DNA of 64,000 nucleotides from Ditylenchus dipsaci (Eukaryota > Nematoda > Chromadorea > Rhabditida > Anguinidae): assembly GCA_004194705.1 (NCBI GenBank), contig SADC01001320.1, forward strand, positions 806,001 to 870,000, given 5' to 3'. The notes beneath the pieces were generated by a model, which saw only the letters and a program-made list of their open reading frames with translations, had not been told where the DNA came from and ran no database searches. Of the stretch, positions 23,301 to 36,000 are shown piece by piece. Positions within the stretch are counted from its first letter, which is position 1. Every line of letters starts with the position of its first letter. The position numbers and the translations under genes were made by a program.

Positions 23301-26300
23301 AGCTTAAATTTTCCAAAAAAACGACAAATTTTTCCGTTTCAAATTGCAATTTATCGTTAAATACTATTTAATCCAGATTAAATGCATTTTTCAGAGCTGA
23401 AAATGTTTTATTCGTGTTTCTCGCATATTTTTAGCCCTAGAAATCACTTTTTCCTGATTTTGAAAATATTTGAAAAAATTTACGCTGTTGATGACCTGAA
23501 ACCGTAGTAGTGCCATTATTGCCACCACTTTGAAATTTTTTAATGACTGTAATTAAAATTAAAAAGTTTCTGAAAAGGAATGCATCCCAAATCAATACCT
23601 CTTTGAGATTGCAAAGTATGAAACAAATTTCGTTGAAATGTGGCTACAAAGAAGCACTTGAACCTGAGCACTCAAAAAATCGGGTAAAAGAGGTGGGATT
23701 TCAGAAAAAAGATGCGTAAAAAGTTGAGAAATTTAAACATTTATGAGAGAAATTCAATTTGATCCTTTTTCAATTTACAGGGCACTCACAAGTGTAGGCC
23801 TTCCAAAATAGGTGTTCCAGTCAGGGATGTCTTGACTAGGATCCTCCCACTGAATTATTGGCATGTTCAGCTGTCTCAAAGCAGTCAAGTTGATTTTAGC
23901 AGAGTCGCCAGTAGTGGGACCTAGAATATAATGTGTTGCACTAGATACAGCAAACCCACACACTTACCCACAGTCACTAGGGTCACTTGAGGCACAAGAC
24001 GAATGTTGAGCACACTTCTGACTGCTCTCTCATTTGCTTGAGTTATAAACAGAATCACAGCAGAATTGAGGGTATAGTTGGGTCTGTAGAAATCGTTGAT
24101 GGATTGGAAGGCTCTGAATATTCAAGTGATCAGTAATCCTTGCGAATTTTTTCAGACACATTTGGTGCAAAAATTAGGAAATAAAATAAGGGATCTAAGC
24201 AGAACGCCGCCCCACTATGAATATGATTCACGAAAAATTTAAAATTTGTCCTGCGAACTAAAAAAGTTGCTTTGTTGAGCCTTAGCAAAGAAGCTCACTG
24301 CACTAGAATGACCCCGGAACAGAAAAGAAGATTTTTTTTTCGCAAAAGACTTCCAAAATAGCCTGCAAATCGCCGGACACTTGATTGACTGGTGACTTAG
24401 ATCTAGAGAAACTGTAGAGCCAACTTTTTCAAAAATTTGAATATTTTTCGACGATGGTTAATCTTTTAACTTGAAAAGAACAAATATTACGTAAACAAAG
24501 TGGAGCTTTTGTTCTGTGGGGTCAGGGCATCCAAGTCCAGTTGGGTTGTCATGTCTTTGTGGTCATTGAAGGTTCCGAAGTGTTTGAAGTTAATAAACCG
24601 GTTGAAGACTCCGTAGCCAATCCTTTCAAAATGGTTCCATTTATCGTTGAGCACAGTGTTTTTCAGGAAGTCGAATCGGCGCTGCAAATTGAAATTTGAG
24701 TTAGCTGTGACAGTAGTAGCACATGAAACAGACCCTGTAGGGCCCAGCTGTATTAGTATTGGACTGGTCTATCAGAAAGGTCACAAATTTGGAGCATGGG
24801 TAGATTTCCTGGACTGGGGTGGAGGGGTGGAGACACTCGTTTCGGGTCTAAAATATTTTTTCTTTTTTTACATATTTTTGAAATTCCGAGAAATTTCTTT
24901 TTGATTCTGAAATTACAGATTTTCAAAAAAATCACAAAAAAAATTTTAAAGAAAAAGTTCCAAAAAACCCTGTATTTTGGGAAAAATGTACCAGTATTTA
25001 TTTGAACGCACATCTGGTTTTGTACTGTCACATTTTGTGGAAGTGAAGTGTCTGTAAATTAGACATGTGGTTTATTTGTTTGGCACACACAGTATAACTG
25101 CCCACCTTGCACAGAACCTACACTGATTCCTGCATTGGCTTGTTGCAGTTTAGTCTTGATCTGTTCAGAACTACTATTTACGTTGCTCGTATATATAACT
25201 GCTACTATAGCTGCTGCTGTTGTTTTAGATGGTGCAGCAGCAGCTCGTTGTTGTACATTTTGCTTAGTGGAGGGGGAGGCACTTAGGCTGCAAAACCCCT
25301 TGGACATTAGAGATTTCAAATCAATACTGTATTATCTCTAATACCCATTACCCCTTCCCTCATTCAAAACCGTGTTTTCAACCCACTTTACGAAACCTGA
25401 TTTCAAGCAAACTATGTTTCAAATTGTAGTTGATCACACTGGCTACAATTTGAGGGCTAACTTCCTGAAGGAAATCTTTAAAAAATGGGTCAAAACAAAA
25501 TGCCAAGAACACGATTTCGAATGAGGGGCAGAAGGGTTGCTGGCTATTAGAGATACCGTATTTTCTCTAATAAAAGACCCTCATAGAGGGTAAATGAAAT
25601 AAATAATACCCGGGTCTTTTACCAGGGGAAATACAGTAGTATTAGTTTTGTGGATAATTATCGAGCCTCTTTCTTATGTGACCAGAACCCACTTTTTTAA
25701 ATACCTAAAAAATAATAAATATACTTTTTGAGAGCTCGGATAAATGCCCATAAATTTGGTGTCAACAAAAAATTTTATATCTATTAGGCATAGAGATATG
25801 CCTAGCTTAGAAGGCACTATTTTGTATTAACACTCCGCGCCCTGATTGTAGTAATTGTTTCGATAGGTCCAGTTATTCATTCTGAACAAAATGGTCAATC
25901 TGTTTTACTAGTTGGGTACTTTAGAGCTTCCGACCACCCCTATTTAAAAAGTTTCTGGAAACTCGGTATTGTCGACATTCAGACAGCCATATCTTTTGAT
26001 AGGGAATATAATATTTAGATTTAGAAAAATTATTTAAAAGCCCACAATGTCAGCTCTCATGGTCGATTTGCTTATAAAGTTGCTCTTTGACATTTTGAGA
26101 TTACAGTAGAACCTCGATAAAAGAGCGTCCCCAAAGTTTGTTCCCCCGCTGGGTCCGACACTTTTTCAGCTCGATTTTCAAAGCTTTTTTTTAAATTCTG
26201 TTTTGACAGTCCGGTCCCAAATATAGCGAGGATTATGATTTCACCAATAGTCTTTTAGAAACCGATACTTTTTTCTCTAAAAAAGCACAACCTCGACAAA

Positions 26301-27551
26301 CGGGCACCCTATTTCTGAAATGGGTGCCCGTTTATCGAGGTTGTGCTTTTTTAGAGAAAAAAAGTTTTTTGGATTCTGAAAAACGATCCGTAAAATCGAA
26401 ATCCTTGCGATATTTGGGACCGGACTGTCAAAACAGAATTTAAAAAAGCTTTGAAAATCGAGTTAAAAAGTGTCGGACCCAGCGGGGGAACGAACTTTGG
26501 GGAGGGGGGGGGGTTGGGCCCGTTCATCAAGGTTCGACTGTACCTTCAAATTTCGAATTTCGCTCAAGATTACGCTCTGTCCCGCCATCATCTCTACTTT
26601 TAATACAAAAATAGAGCCTTTTTAAAATAGCCATATCTCTATGCCTAATAGATGAAAAAAATTCGCTGACACTGCGTTTTATAGGCATTAATCCGGGCTT
26701 TTGAATAGTACATTCATTCTTTATGGTCTTTATGGTAAAGTATATTCATTCTTTTTTTAAAAAGGTGGGTACTGGCGAGATCAGAAAGGGACTCGATAAT
26801 TATGAATCAACCTAATATATTATTTATCACCAAAAAAGAATACACTGTAACCAGAGGAGCGTCAGGCAGTGCAGATTGCACCTGAAATGAAGTTGAAATC
26901 ACATTCCAAGCTAAATTGGCTCTATTGAATAATGAATACTGGTCTCAGAAAAGGGTTCCACATGCTTTTTTTATTTTTTACTTAAGACTTAGGCCAAGGT
27001 TTGCTAAAATTGGTTAATATCATTTATATCAAAATGACCATGTCGACTTCGGATTTTTGTTTTCAGCCACAATTTTTTTGGAATAGGTTTCGCTAGAGTC
27101 AGTATGATCCGTTTATGACATTTAAACACTGGATAAACAACCATTTGCTGAAGTTGGCTGACTGCTTTAGTGTAGTTGTTGTTCAGGTCATCTGACGAGA
27201 GCAGACTGGTTTGTAGGGTCAAAAAATAAGGCATGGGCACTGGTGGCTCTTCAGCTGGTTTGACTGGGGGACAGATGCATGGTGCAGGTGGTTGTGTGGG
27301 CACTGCAGTAGTAGTGGTAGTACTTGGCACAACAGAACAGCTTTGGACTAACTCATCTGCATAGTTGGCCTTGCTGATGCCGATCCCAACATTATAGCCC
27401 CTGCAACCACCTTATGACTGCGAAACCAAAAAATCAACACTAACTAACCAGCAATAAATAAGATAAGAGCCACTGCACCAAATGCAGCCAGCCCTATGGC
27501 TATCTCTCGCTCAGGCCGATTCCTGAGTTGGCGCATCAGCGAACTCATCAT
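14337..27551 (-). CDS. type II membrane protein with four VWA-like modules
   Basis: Exons I could place (minus): 27551-27449, 27410-27142, 26881-26846, 25287-25089, 24847-24734, 24681-24491, 24113-23968, 23920-23790, 21082-20814, 20764-20628, 18648-18361, 16290-16184, 15025-14838, 14634-14337. Most junction phases agree; the 23790/21082 join is uncertain. The protein begins MMSSLMRQLRNRPERE, has one membrane span (IAIGLAAFGAVALILFIAG), a Thr/Pro-rich linker, then four repeats. Each repeat has a first strand with a degenerate MIDAS (FLIDQSN, IIYDCSN, VAIDASN; lost in module 1), a middle exon with K-W-N-H-F-E-R or N-W-N-H-F-E-R-L-G, and a later half with IVFISN or IVFTSR and a closing W (IEWDIG, IAWNMT). 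This is a von Willebrand A fold, with D-x-S-N instead of D-x-S-x-S. It is likely a cell-surface or matrix adhesion protein. The exon ending at 20814 uses a GC donor (GCAAGC). Introns are swollen by repeats. No family name is recognised. Confidence 0.8.
15072..16168. mobile_element. pogo-like element with TTTCCCCACAAAA arrays
   Basis: The ends are CAGTCAAAGTTCGTTAAAAC on the left and GTTATATCAAAGTTTGACTG on the right, both next to TA. Inside the left end, four near-identical copies of a 19-20 bp unit (AATTTCCCCACAAAAAGTGTG type, split by frame) run from 15262, with diverged ones to 15445. The right side carries the inverse (TTGGTGGGGAATTTCAC) at 15860-16005. It lies in the intron before the last VWA module. 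There is no coding capacity; short ORFs reading NFPTKSV are the array. Confidence 0.75.
17601..17988. repeat. long palindrome plus CTCAAGGT array ending CACTG
   Basis: The arms 17601-17745 and about 17760-17903 are inverted copies, nearly perfect over about 110 bp next to the centre. They continue into repeated CTTGAGTTT/ACCTTGAGTTT words to 17970. The right edge is TTTCGGAAACACTG (to 17988), the CAGTGTTTCC terminus shared with other arrays. No matching left terminus was found. It lies in an intron of the VWA gene. Confidence 0.7.
19540..20345. repeat. diverged inverted words and one-sided CTCGCCAACG array
   Basis: AAAGCCCAGATGATGGGCTTTC (itself palindromic) occurs near 19685 and again, as AAAGCCCATCATCTGGGCTT, at about 20293. 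At 20125-20226 six spaced ACTCGCCAACG words occur in one orientation only. This is VWA-gene intron sequence, probably a decayed array element. The remaining 18.7-20.1 kb of this intron shows nothing else. Confidence 0.45.
21145..22645. mobile_element. triple-nested foldback: GC-hairpin, TTTACGCCCTCAAAT and CCAAGTGG families
   Basis: The outer arms (about 21150-21230 and 22575-22645) share AAAGTATTTTTTATGCCGTG inverted. The GC-hairpin core is at 21300-21540 in reverse orientation. Inside its right half lies an array element: TTTACGCCCTCAAAT repeated six times at 21700-21870 and, inverted as ATTTGAGGGCGTAAAT, at 22400-22545. Inside that again is the CCAAGTGGTCGTCCACTTGG-ended foldback (22026-22330), whose arms share ATGCTGAAGATGGTTTGACG. 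All lie in a VWA-gene intron. Confidence 0.75.
22948..23045 (+). repeat. tRNA-derived (SINE-like) segment
   Basis: GCCTCGGTAGCTAAATAGTA resembles an A box and CATGGGTTCTATTCCCAATC a B box, 35 bases apart. It is followed at 23194-23227 by GTGTTGGACCCAGCGGCGAA, a piece of the pogo-like MITE right end. It is not a foldable tRNA. The rest of 23.05-23.76 kb is AT-rich and unassigned. Confidence 0.45.
25325..25638. mobile_element. two abutting CCGTA-type TA MITEs
   Basis: CCGTATTTTCTCTAATAAAA at 25555 and AAATACAG ending 25636 bound an 82 bp MITE at TA. Just left of it, CTGTATTATCTCTAATACCC (about 25329) and the inverse GGCTATTAGAGATACCG (to about 25557) bound a second one that shares the junction. 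They belong to the same family as 4813-5975, 45509-45768, 46060-46228 and 60539-60751. Confidence 0.6.
26104..26540. mobile_element. pogo-like MITE (CAGTAGAACCTCGATA ends)
   Basis: CAGTAGAACCTCGATAAAAG on the left and TCATCAAGGTTCGACTG on the right sit at TA sites. Arms of about 200 bp are inverted (GCAAAAGTGTCGGACC-type words on both sides), with a central hairpin around GGGCACCC and AAACCTCGATAA-type words. The right part AAGTGTCGGACCCAGCGGGG, then GAACGAACTTTGGGG, is shared with 3547-3609, 41172-41229 and 59075-59132. It lies in an intron of the VWA gene. Confidence 0.75.
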
Positions 27552-27645
27552 CAGGTCAACTGGCTAGACTGGTCAAGGATGAGGGTTTGCGTTAGTAAAC
27601 AACTGAAACCAATTTTCAAACACACCAAGCCTGATTTGATCCGCG

Positions 27646-27934
27646 TCATATAAAACGCCTCCAAATAAACCTCTTTTTATTTTTTACTCTTAGGAGGTTA
27701 GGCATGTTTCGTCCCACTGACCATATTTGGTCATTCTGATTCAGATGAGACCACGAGATAACTACAGAATTTCTAGGATATTACACGAGAAATTCTGCAG
27801 TGAATTCATTCCCAGTCAAAATGAGTGGGTGGTCATTCTGACTCATAATGACCAAATATAGTTGACGGCACAAAAACATGCTTAGCCCTTAAAAGTCGAA
27901 ATCAAAAAATGTTTATTTGGAGGCGTTTTATATA
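27646..27934. mobile_element. foldback MITE upstream of VWA gene
   Basis: ATAAAACGCCTCCAAATAAAC on the left has its complement GTTTATTTGGAGGCGTTTTA on the right (27909-27930). Inside are further inverted words (GACCATATTTGGTCATTCTG and its mirror). It lies about 95 bases upstream of the VWA start, so it may overlap that gene's promoter. Confidence 0.65.
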
Positions 27935-29039
27935 GTTTCAATTAATTATCCTTGTCAAAAGTGACAAAATGTACCCCACTTTATTTCCCCACGGTCCCTC
28001 GTTGTTGGCTGTTAGCCTGGATATTCGATTTGTATAAGATTACTCGTCATTCAAAAGCAGACAAACCAAAAAGCAAGAGTATGATAAAAAAAATAATTGA
28101 CTGAGAAAAAGTGTTTATTATCATTTGGAATGTAAGCAGAAGAAACACTTCGACACCCAGGTTATCATCATTTATGCTGCTGCTAATTGGGCAGTAAGCA
28201 GCTTATCGCAAACACTTATTATTGAATTGTGCTGCACACTCCCTTGCTGCCACCCAATACACCAATGCCTTGTTTTTCCAATGATGTAGGGGAGAAAGAC
28301 GAGAGCTGGAAAAATTGAGGAGCCAAAAAAGGTTGTTGGACTGATTAGCAAACATCTCAAACAAATTTAAAAACTATTTTCAAAAAGCTCTTGTGTAAAA
28401 GACTAGCAAACTTGTAATTCCGACACCGGGTTATTTGCTTATAAATTTGCTTATAAAACTGCCTCTAAATATTATAACTTACTGATAAATTTAAAATTTT
28501 TTTCGAGACAAAATTTTCAGAAATTTTCAAATCCTGGATCAACAATAATACAGAAAACGGCCTCTTTTATTCCCCGTCAACAATAATAGCAATAACAAAA
28601 TTTTCAATACTCAAAGCTCCCTCATCGCCTAAACCATGCCACGAGCCCACTTCTCTCGATGAAGCCTTTCCTCCTCAACGTTGACCCATCGCTGAATTTG
28701 ACGAAGAATACGACGACCTTTGGCTGATTGTGCTTCTAAATTGATTGTGATGGAGATTCAATGAGATGAGGTGGAAAGACGCTGCACAATGTGATAGCCG
28801 AGATATAATGACTGACAGAGACGAAACAGAGAAGAAGATGTTTGGCATGCTATTAACCCCAACTAAGTGTTACCCTAACTTGTAACCCAAAAAAACGGCC
28901 AGTTTTGTGACGACCAATTCTATAAACGACTAATTCTGTAAACGGTCAGTTTTGTAAGCGGCCAGGATTGTAGCGACCAATCAGCCTGTACCCGGCAAAA
29001 CTTATGGAAACTTATAAATATAAACTTATGTTAAATAGA
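27935..29039. other. intergenic, no gene seen
   Basis: No convincing exon. At 28895-28985 five diverged words of the form GGCCAGTTTTGTGACGACC / GACTAATTCTGTAAACG occur in one orientation, perhaps one end of a lost array element. Confidence 0.35.
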
Positions 29040-29750
29040 GCGGTGACTAAAACCCTATTTTAAAAACCGTTATAATATATACAAAATATTATTTTGAAAA
29101 CCGCATATTTTTAAAACCGTTATATTTTTGAAAAACGTCTATTTTTAAAACCGCTATTTTTGAATGGACAATACTTTTTTCCGACTAAAATACTCTTTTT
29201 TCCAACTAATTTTAATAATTGCATTTTTCTTCATGTTTTTATCTTAATTTTTCTAAAGTTTTAGCATCATCGTGTAGCCCAGGATCTCAGCTTTCTAACG
29301 AGCTATCAAACTGAACAAAAACATTTTATAAATCAAAATATTTAAGGGTTTGAAAAAGGTAACTGTTACTTTTTTTCCACTCCTAAATCTCTATTTTTCG
29401 AACAATTGTCTATACAGTCAAACCTCGATAAGCCGGCACCCCTAGGGAACGACCTTAGGGTGCCGGCTTATCGAGGTTTGACTGTACTGTTAAGTGAAGT
29501 TTGTTGGCTCGTTAGAAAGCTCAGATTCCGAGCTACACGAGAATGCTAAAAAAATTTGAAAATTAAGACAAAAACTTGAAGAAAAATGCAAATGAAAAAT
29601 TAGTCGGAAAAAGAGTGTTTTAGTCGGAAAAAGAAGGATTTTAGACGGAAAAAAAGTATTGTCCTTTTCAAATCCGCTATTTGAAAAGCCGTTGTATTTT
29701 AAATCCGTCTATTTTGCAAGGCCCTATTATTTAAAGACGATACCGCATAA
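29040..29750. mobile_element. foldback with AAAACCGTTAT arrays, split by a pogo-like MITE
   Basis: Left words AAAACCGTTATATTTTTGAA (29060-29165) and right words CAAATCCGCTATTTGAAAAG (29660-29735) are inverted relatives. The inner arms (29165-29330, 29500-29670) share ATGGACAATACTTTTTTCCG and TCTCAGCTTTCTAACGAGC. At the centre a 70 bp MITE (29415-29484, CAGTCAAACCTCGATAAGCC and inverse) is inserted at TA. Confidence 0.65.
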
Positions 29751-30058
29751 AATTCAATCTGTCAAGCTACATAAATATATGTTTTGAATCAGAGGAGGGG
29801 GCCATATCGGTATACCCTTCATATACTCTAGGTTCGACTGTATATCAACAATTGCCGGAAAATTAACCCAGTCATGATGTGTATTCAGTCATAACGTGTG
29901 TGTATTTGTGAATACTTATTGGAAAAGTACTAAATAACTTTGTTGGCGATGTGTGTGCAAGCACTAACCATATATCTATTTATTTGAAGTATTGATCAAA
30001 CTACAAAATCAACCATACAACCTATAAATCCATTCTATATATTCATTATGTAATAGCC

Positions 30059-30064
30059 TTTATT
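30059..30064 (-). terminator. poly(A) signal of RBM26-like gene
   Basis: AATAAA on the minus strand begins six bases after the TGA at 30072-30070, implying a 3' UTR of only about 20-30 bases. Confidence 0.65.
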
Positions 30065-30069
30065 GCTTT

Positions 30070-33000
30070 TCAAGTCTCTTTCTGGCCATTCACCTTGCTG
30101 TGTAGACCCAATAAATCATTGCGTATTTCGGCCAGATTCTTTTGCAACTGAGTCACCTTATCCATCAGAGCCCTGCGAGCTCTAGCATCACTCATCTGGG
30201 CTTGTCGCAATACCAACTGCAGTTGTTCACTGATTTTGAGGTAGAGATCAGTTTTGAGTTTGAGCATGGTCTCTTGCTTCAGGTTCTGCTGGTTGTTGTC
30301 CACGTTGATTGGCTGCAGGTTTTTGGCAGGTCGACCTGTCCTCAGTCTAGACCGACGGGTCTGCAAAGACTCACTGGCTGTCGCTTCAGGCTCATTGCCG
30401 CTACTGAACACTTTGGCATAGTCTGACGCAGGTCTGAGCGGCAAAGACTAAATTTTGATCATGAAATAACTCTTGAAGGTGACTTTCAAAATAATGTTTC
30501 GGGTTAGGTTTGCACAAAAAGTGTAAAAAAATTGTTGAAAATGCATTTTTCGGAAAATCAATGACAATTCGTGAAAGGTGCCCAAAATTTGATCTGTCGG
30601 GAATATGACTCTGCGGGAAATTCATATTGATGCCTTCGGAAGTCAAAAACAAATTCTGATCTCTGATAAAAACTTTTCTGCATGAACGAAAAAAAAACAA
30701 TAAATAAATGCGACACGCAAAATTTTTATGGCTGTAAGTGTCTCAATTAAGATGCTTTAAATGTCTAAATTCGAACAACAAATTCTGATACAATTATTTA
30801 AATTTTTGTTGTAATTTTCGAAATGTTATTGTACTAGCACGTAGCGCTTGATCGTGGCGTTCAAACAAGCTATCAAACACTGCTACATGATGTTAGAAAT
30901 GAAAAAATTCAAAAGTTTTAAATAAAACAGTGTTAATTTTGAAAAATTTCAGGTTTTTTTCGGGCCACCCTCTATACTGCATAGGATAATGAAAAAAATT
31001 CGGGAAAAGGTGGACAGCATTTAATTTTCAAAACGATAACGTTTATTAGATTGTTTGTAACATTCTACAGCCCACCCAAGCAAATATGCATATCAAAAAT
31101 TTCGTCAAAATCGAAAAATTTTGCGTGGAGGAGTTTTTATGTCGACCTAAAAATCTCCAACAATGTTTTTACTAGAGATGAAGATTTGGTATTACCCAAA
31201 ACCAATATTTTTGGCCCTCTCCAGATCCAATACCAATATTTCAAAGTTGTGAACCCTAATATATTGCCCAATACCAATATTTTTTTAAAGTCTATTTGTT
31301 CACCAAAACATTCGAAAAAAGGTCTTAATTCAGTCTAATATCGATTTAATAACACACTGGCCCTGATTTTTTGACCTAAAAACGGATATTGATCCCTTTC
31401 GGTTTTTATTAGGGCTACAAAATCAAAATTAAAATGTGCTTGGAAATCGCAATTTTCAATCTCAAGTTTGTACGAATAAAATTTTGGACGAGCTGAATTT
31501 CAGACTAATTAACGTTGGGCGAACTTATTTTTGGAGGAAATGTCATTGCACCAGCTATCGAATGTGAGAGAAATAATTTGAAAAAATCTCGTTACGGTGT
31601 TGCAGAATTGTGGAAAAGAAAACTCGAATTTGTCAAAAAAGCCACTTCTGAGTCAGAACTTCTAACACGAATTCCATGTCCATGAAAAAATTTAGGGTGA
31701 AAATTTGGCAGCAAATTTTTGTTTTGGCTTTTTCTCTTAGATTATTCGCCTTTTTTAAGGTGATAACACTATCATGTAGCCCCGCGACTCTAGATTCTAG
31801 CAAGGTATAGATCAGTGGAAGATTTATAGAAAATTTATACAAAAAGGTAAAAGTATGAACAAAATTATTTTTTTTATTTGCTTCATAGTTTTACCTTTTT
31901 GTTATAAATTTTCTGTAGATCTTGACTGATCTAAACCTTGCTAAAAACTAAAATCGTGGGGCTACATGATAGTGTTATCACCTCAAAAAAATGACAAAAA
32001 AATCTAAGAGAAAAAAGGCAAAGCTAAAATTTGCTGCAAAATTAAGATATTTTGCTGCAAAATTCAGGTATGTCTAGGGCGAAATAGTCAGGGGTCGAAA
32101 TTTTGATTTTGCAAATCGGCCATGCTGAGCACGAATCCGGTTACCGGATTTCGTTAACAAAAATATTGTTTTTACCATGCGGGTATGCCACAATAAATTT
32201 TTCGCAAAATTCTTTACGGTAGAATTCTCCCTATGCCGAAATTTTAAGTATTTTATCAAAGCTCTAGATTTCAGTATTGCTAGACATAGTGATTGAGACA
32301 TACCTTCTGCTTTGACAGGCCATCATCCATGGGTTGTTGCTGTTGGTGTGAATTATTTGTCCATTGAGAGTCGTCTTGGTCTTGTGGTTGTTGTTGTGGA
32401 GGTGTATAGTACATTAAATATACAAATCTATTGTCAAATATGGCCTTTTTGGATTTGAAAGCATTTGTGGCAGAAGAGGCATGTTCGTAAGTGATCAGTG
32501 CTGTGTCTGGCGAGTTTTCGAAAGATACCTGAAATAATTGAGATAGAAATATATCTCTCAATCAGGCTTCCGCCCTATCTCACTGCAATGGTTATTAACC
32601 ACCCCAGACACTAGGCTTGGAGTGAAGGATAACGAGAGTGCACTGTACTAGGGGCCTTCTGGCCCGCCGTCCTCCTGTTGAGTTTTATAAACTTTTTTGA
32701 TTTCTATGGGTTAACATTTGAAAAGCTACACTTTTAAGCCGTTCCTCAGGAGCGATTACCTAACTCCTGAGAAACGAGCCTGAGTTTGAAAAATCTAAAG
32801 GAGTGTAAAAGAATCAAAGTAGGGACCACGGCAAAAACCCAAATTCCTCAAAATTTTGACCGAGGCCCAAGTTTTTTCAGGAAATAACTAGGCTTGATCT
32901 CGGGACGGGAATCCCACGGGACTCCCGGTTTGGGAATCCCGAAAATTTTGAAAATCCCAATCCCGAATCCCGCCGGAAAAATTTCCGAAATCTCGAATCC

Positions 33001-36000
33001 CGCCGGGTCTTATTCCGAAAATTCCGGAAAAATCCCGAATTCGAATTTATTTTGTTTCAGTACGAAAATAGACTAATTTTTAAAGTGAACCTTATCATTT
33101 TTTCTTTTTGTTGCCGTTTTGTCGTCATTTGTGCTTAAAAAATAGTTTTTACCTGTTTATTACGCAGATAAAGCATATTATCTGAAAGCTCCATTGTTAT
33201 GGACAGTGAGATAATATTTTGGGCTTAAACTCTCATCTGTTGCCCAGACAAACTAAACTAACCATCCGTGAGTAACAAGCTGGTTTTTTGCACGATTTTT
33301 TATTTTATAAGCACTGGAATGTTCCGTCCAAAAAACTCTACGTTGATAACTTTAAAATTTCTCGCATAAAGTACGCGAAATTCTCGAAAGATTTCACGCG
33401 AATTTTTTTAGGAAATAACCCATTGGCTCAACGGACAAAAAAATTCAAGTCTAAATTTAGACCTTATAGCAATGGTTGAAGCTTCCGGTCGGTATTCCGT
33501 TTCACAAAAAGAAAAAATTACCTGAATATTTTTGATTTCGCCGAACTGACTGAAGTGCTCGTTGATATTGTAGATGTGGTTGGATTCTGGGGGATTCTTT
33601 TCACCTGCGAATTCAGATGCTAATCTCATGTAGAAAACCACAAATAAAAATGATACCAGAACACTATTGGTCAACTGTCTTCTGGGTGGTGGTCCACCTG
33701 CCCCATTGCCGAACATTGGATTGTAATGGGGTAGGCCAGGTCCAGCCATAGGGTTTAGTGCCGGTGCTTCGGGTTGTAAGCTGTAATTTGGAAAAACGGT
33801 ATAAACTGTATAACTAGACCCGCATACCTTGATTGGCCAGATTGGTGGAGTAGTTGCTAGTCGGCCCTCCATAACTATTACCTGGTGGTGCAGTCACCGT
33901 GATTGGAGTAGTTTCGTGTCTGAAAGGACACTGGTTGCCTCTGAGACAGTAGCCCAGCACTGAAAATACACATTTTGATGGAATTAGGCCAAAGGTTGTC
34001 GGTACTTGTTGCGTTGCCCCCCCCCCCCCCTGTGAAAAAAGAGTAGTAGCGGAAATACTAGTTCAAGTAGGAGTAGTAAAATTAGTTCAAATACTACCTT
34101 TTTAGGCCTAGGTTTAGGCAAGGATAGGTCAGGGTATTTTAGGAAAATGAGTAGTTTTTTAAATACTTAGAAAGTAGTATTTGAACTACTACTCCTACTT
34201 GAAGTAGTATTCGTGCTACAGTCAAACCCCGATTTAGTGCGCTCTCGATTTAGTGCGACCCTGAGGTTGATGGACTTGGTCAAAAGTCTTTGAAAGTCTC
34301 GAAAGTGCAACCCCGATCTAGTGCGACCCCTATTTAGTGCGACTTTTTTTCGGTCCCTAGGGGTCGCACTAGACCGGGGTTTGACTGTACTACTCTTTTT
34401 CACAGAAGATAGGGAGCCAACGCAACAAGTACCAGGTTGACTATTTGAAGAGGGCTTACCTTCATAATTTCGACACCTTCTATGCTTGCCGCCCACAAAT
34501 ATGTCTTGGATGTCACTTGTCCTGGACTCTCTGAGGAAAAATAATTTAGATGTTTGCAATCAAGTTCGAATGTCAAAATTTGACCTTATGGAACACAGTG
34601 GAAAATTCTTATAAAACCCTGTCTAAAATTCGACCCGTAATTTTGTCTACCTATTTATGGACTACGAAAATGCCCTAATATCTCGCAATCATCCCCCCCC
34701 GCCGCTTCCCCAATTCAAAATCGTGTTGTTGGCATTGTATTTTTGACCTACATTGTAATAACTTCTCTTGGGCAAGTTAGAACACATTTTTTAGCCAGAG
34801 AGATGAGCTAAAAATGGGTGGTGACTTGCCTAAGAGCAGTCTTCAGAAAGTAGGTCAAAAACGCAATGCCAAAAACACGATTTGGAATTAGGGGGTGTCT
34901 AGCTATTAGAGCATTTACGGTAAAATAATCGTTCCCAATAAAAAGCTCCTAATTTTTCACACCTCAATAGGTTGTAGCCGTAAATTTTTTCTCCAATGAA
35001 AAAGTCAGGAGTTGGTGTCATCTCGTAGCTAAAGAACAGCGCTGCAAAATCAGCTGTCAATGATATTTTAATAATTCGGATTAAAATGACTTGACCCGAA
35101 CTCGAACAATTTGAGTCTTGGATCCGAGCGGCAAATGCATATCCGCTTGATTTTTTCTTTATCGATAGCTCGTTTTTTAAGCCTGTTTATTAGCTAAACG
35201 ATAACATCAACTGCGAGTTTTTAAAGGACCATCGCTGTTGATGACAATGGCAATTTCGAGTTTTTGAATTCACGGGGGACAGCTGAAAATGCGGAAAATG
35301 ATTTTTTTATTATTTTTTTATTCACATAAAAATTTTAAATTTTATGTATTAGGCGAGGCAAATCAACAGTCAACAATTGTATGTTATAGCTCAGTAAAGT
35401 CGGCTTAGTCGTCCGATCTGGCATTGTCAAGCAATGTTGGGCTCGACTAATGGGAGGTTCTTAATTATAATTCAAAAAGCATTTTCGCTATAAAAGAGAT
35501 GTCCCTCGCGAATTCAAAAACTCGAAATCGCCATTGTCATCAACGGCGACGGTCCTTTAAATGAACAAAAACAAAGTGAGCGTTAAAAACCGGAATCTCA
35601 GGGTTATAATTTTGTAAAAAGGTCAGAAAATTTAAGAAAAAGAGACAAAAGGAAGATTCGGTACAAAAAATGGTATACCACCGATTCGATACAAAAACTG
35701 ATTCGATACACCGACTTGATACATCGACGGTTCGATACACAGATTCGATACACCAACTATTACATGCAGCGGATCAACATTTGTTAATTGCTTTTTCGAA
35801 ATCTCGTAACATTGCATTATTCTATGCCTGGGTTAACAAATATGTTTTTACAGGTTTTTTATACCCTGTTCTTTTTTCCTGTGGGTAGGCCAGCGTAAGT
35901 TAAAGGGCATGCTCGCCGCCGATGGAATATTTCAAAAGGCGGGTACCAGGTCAATTCAAAAAAGAATTATTTTCAAAAAACATTTTTTGTTGAGTATTTG

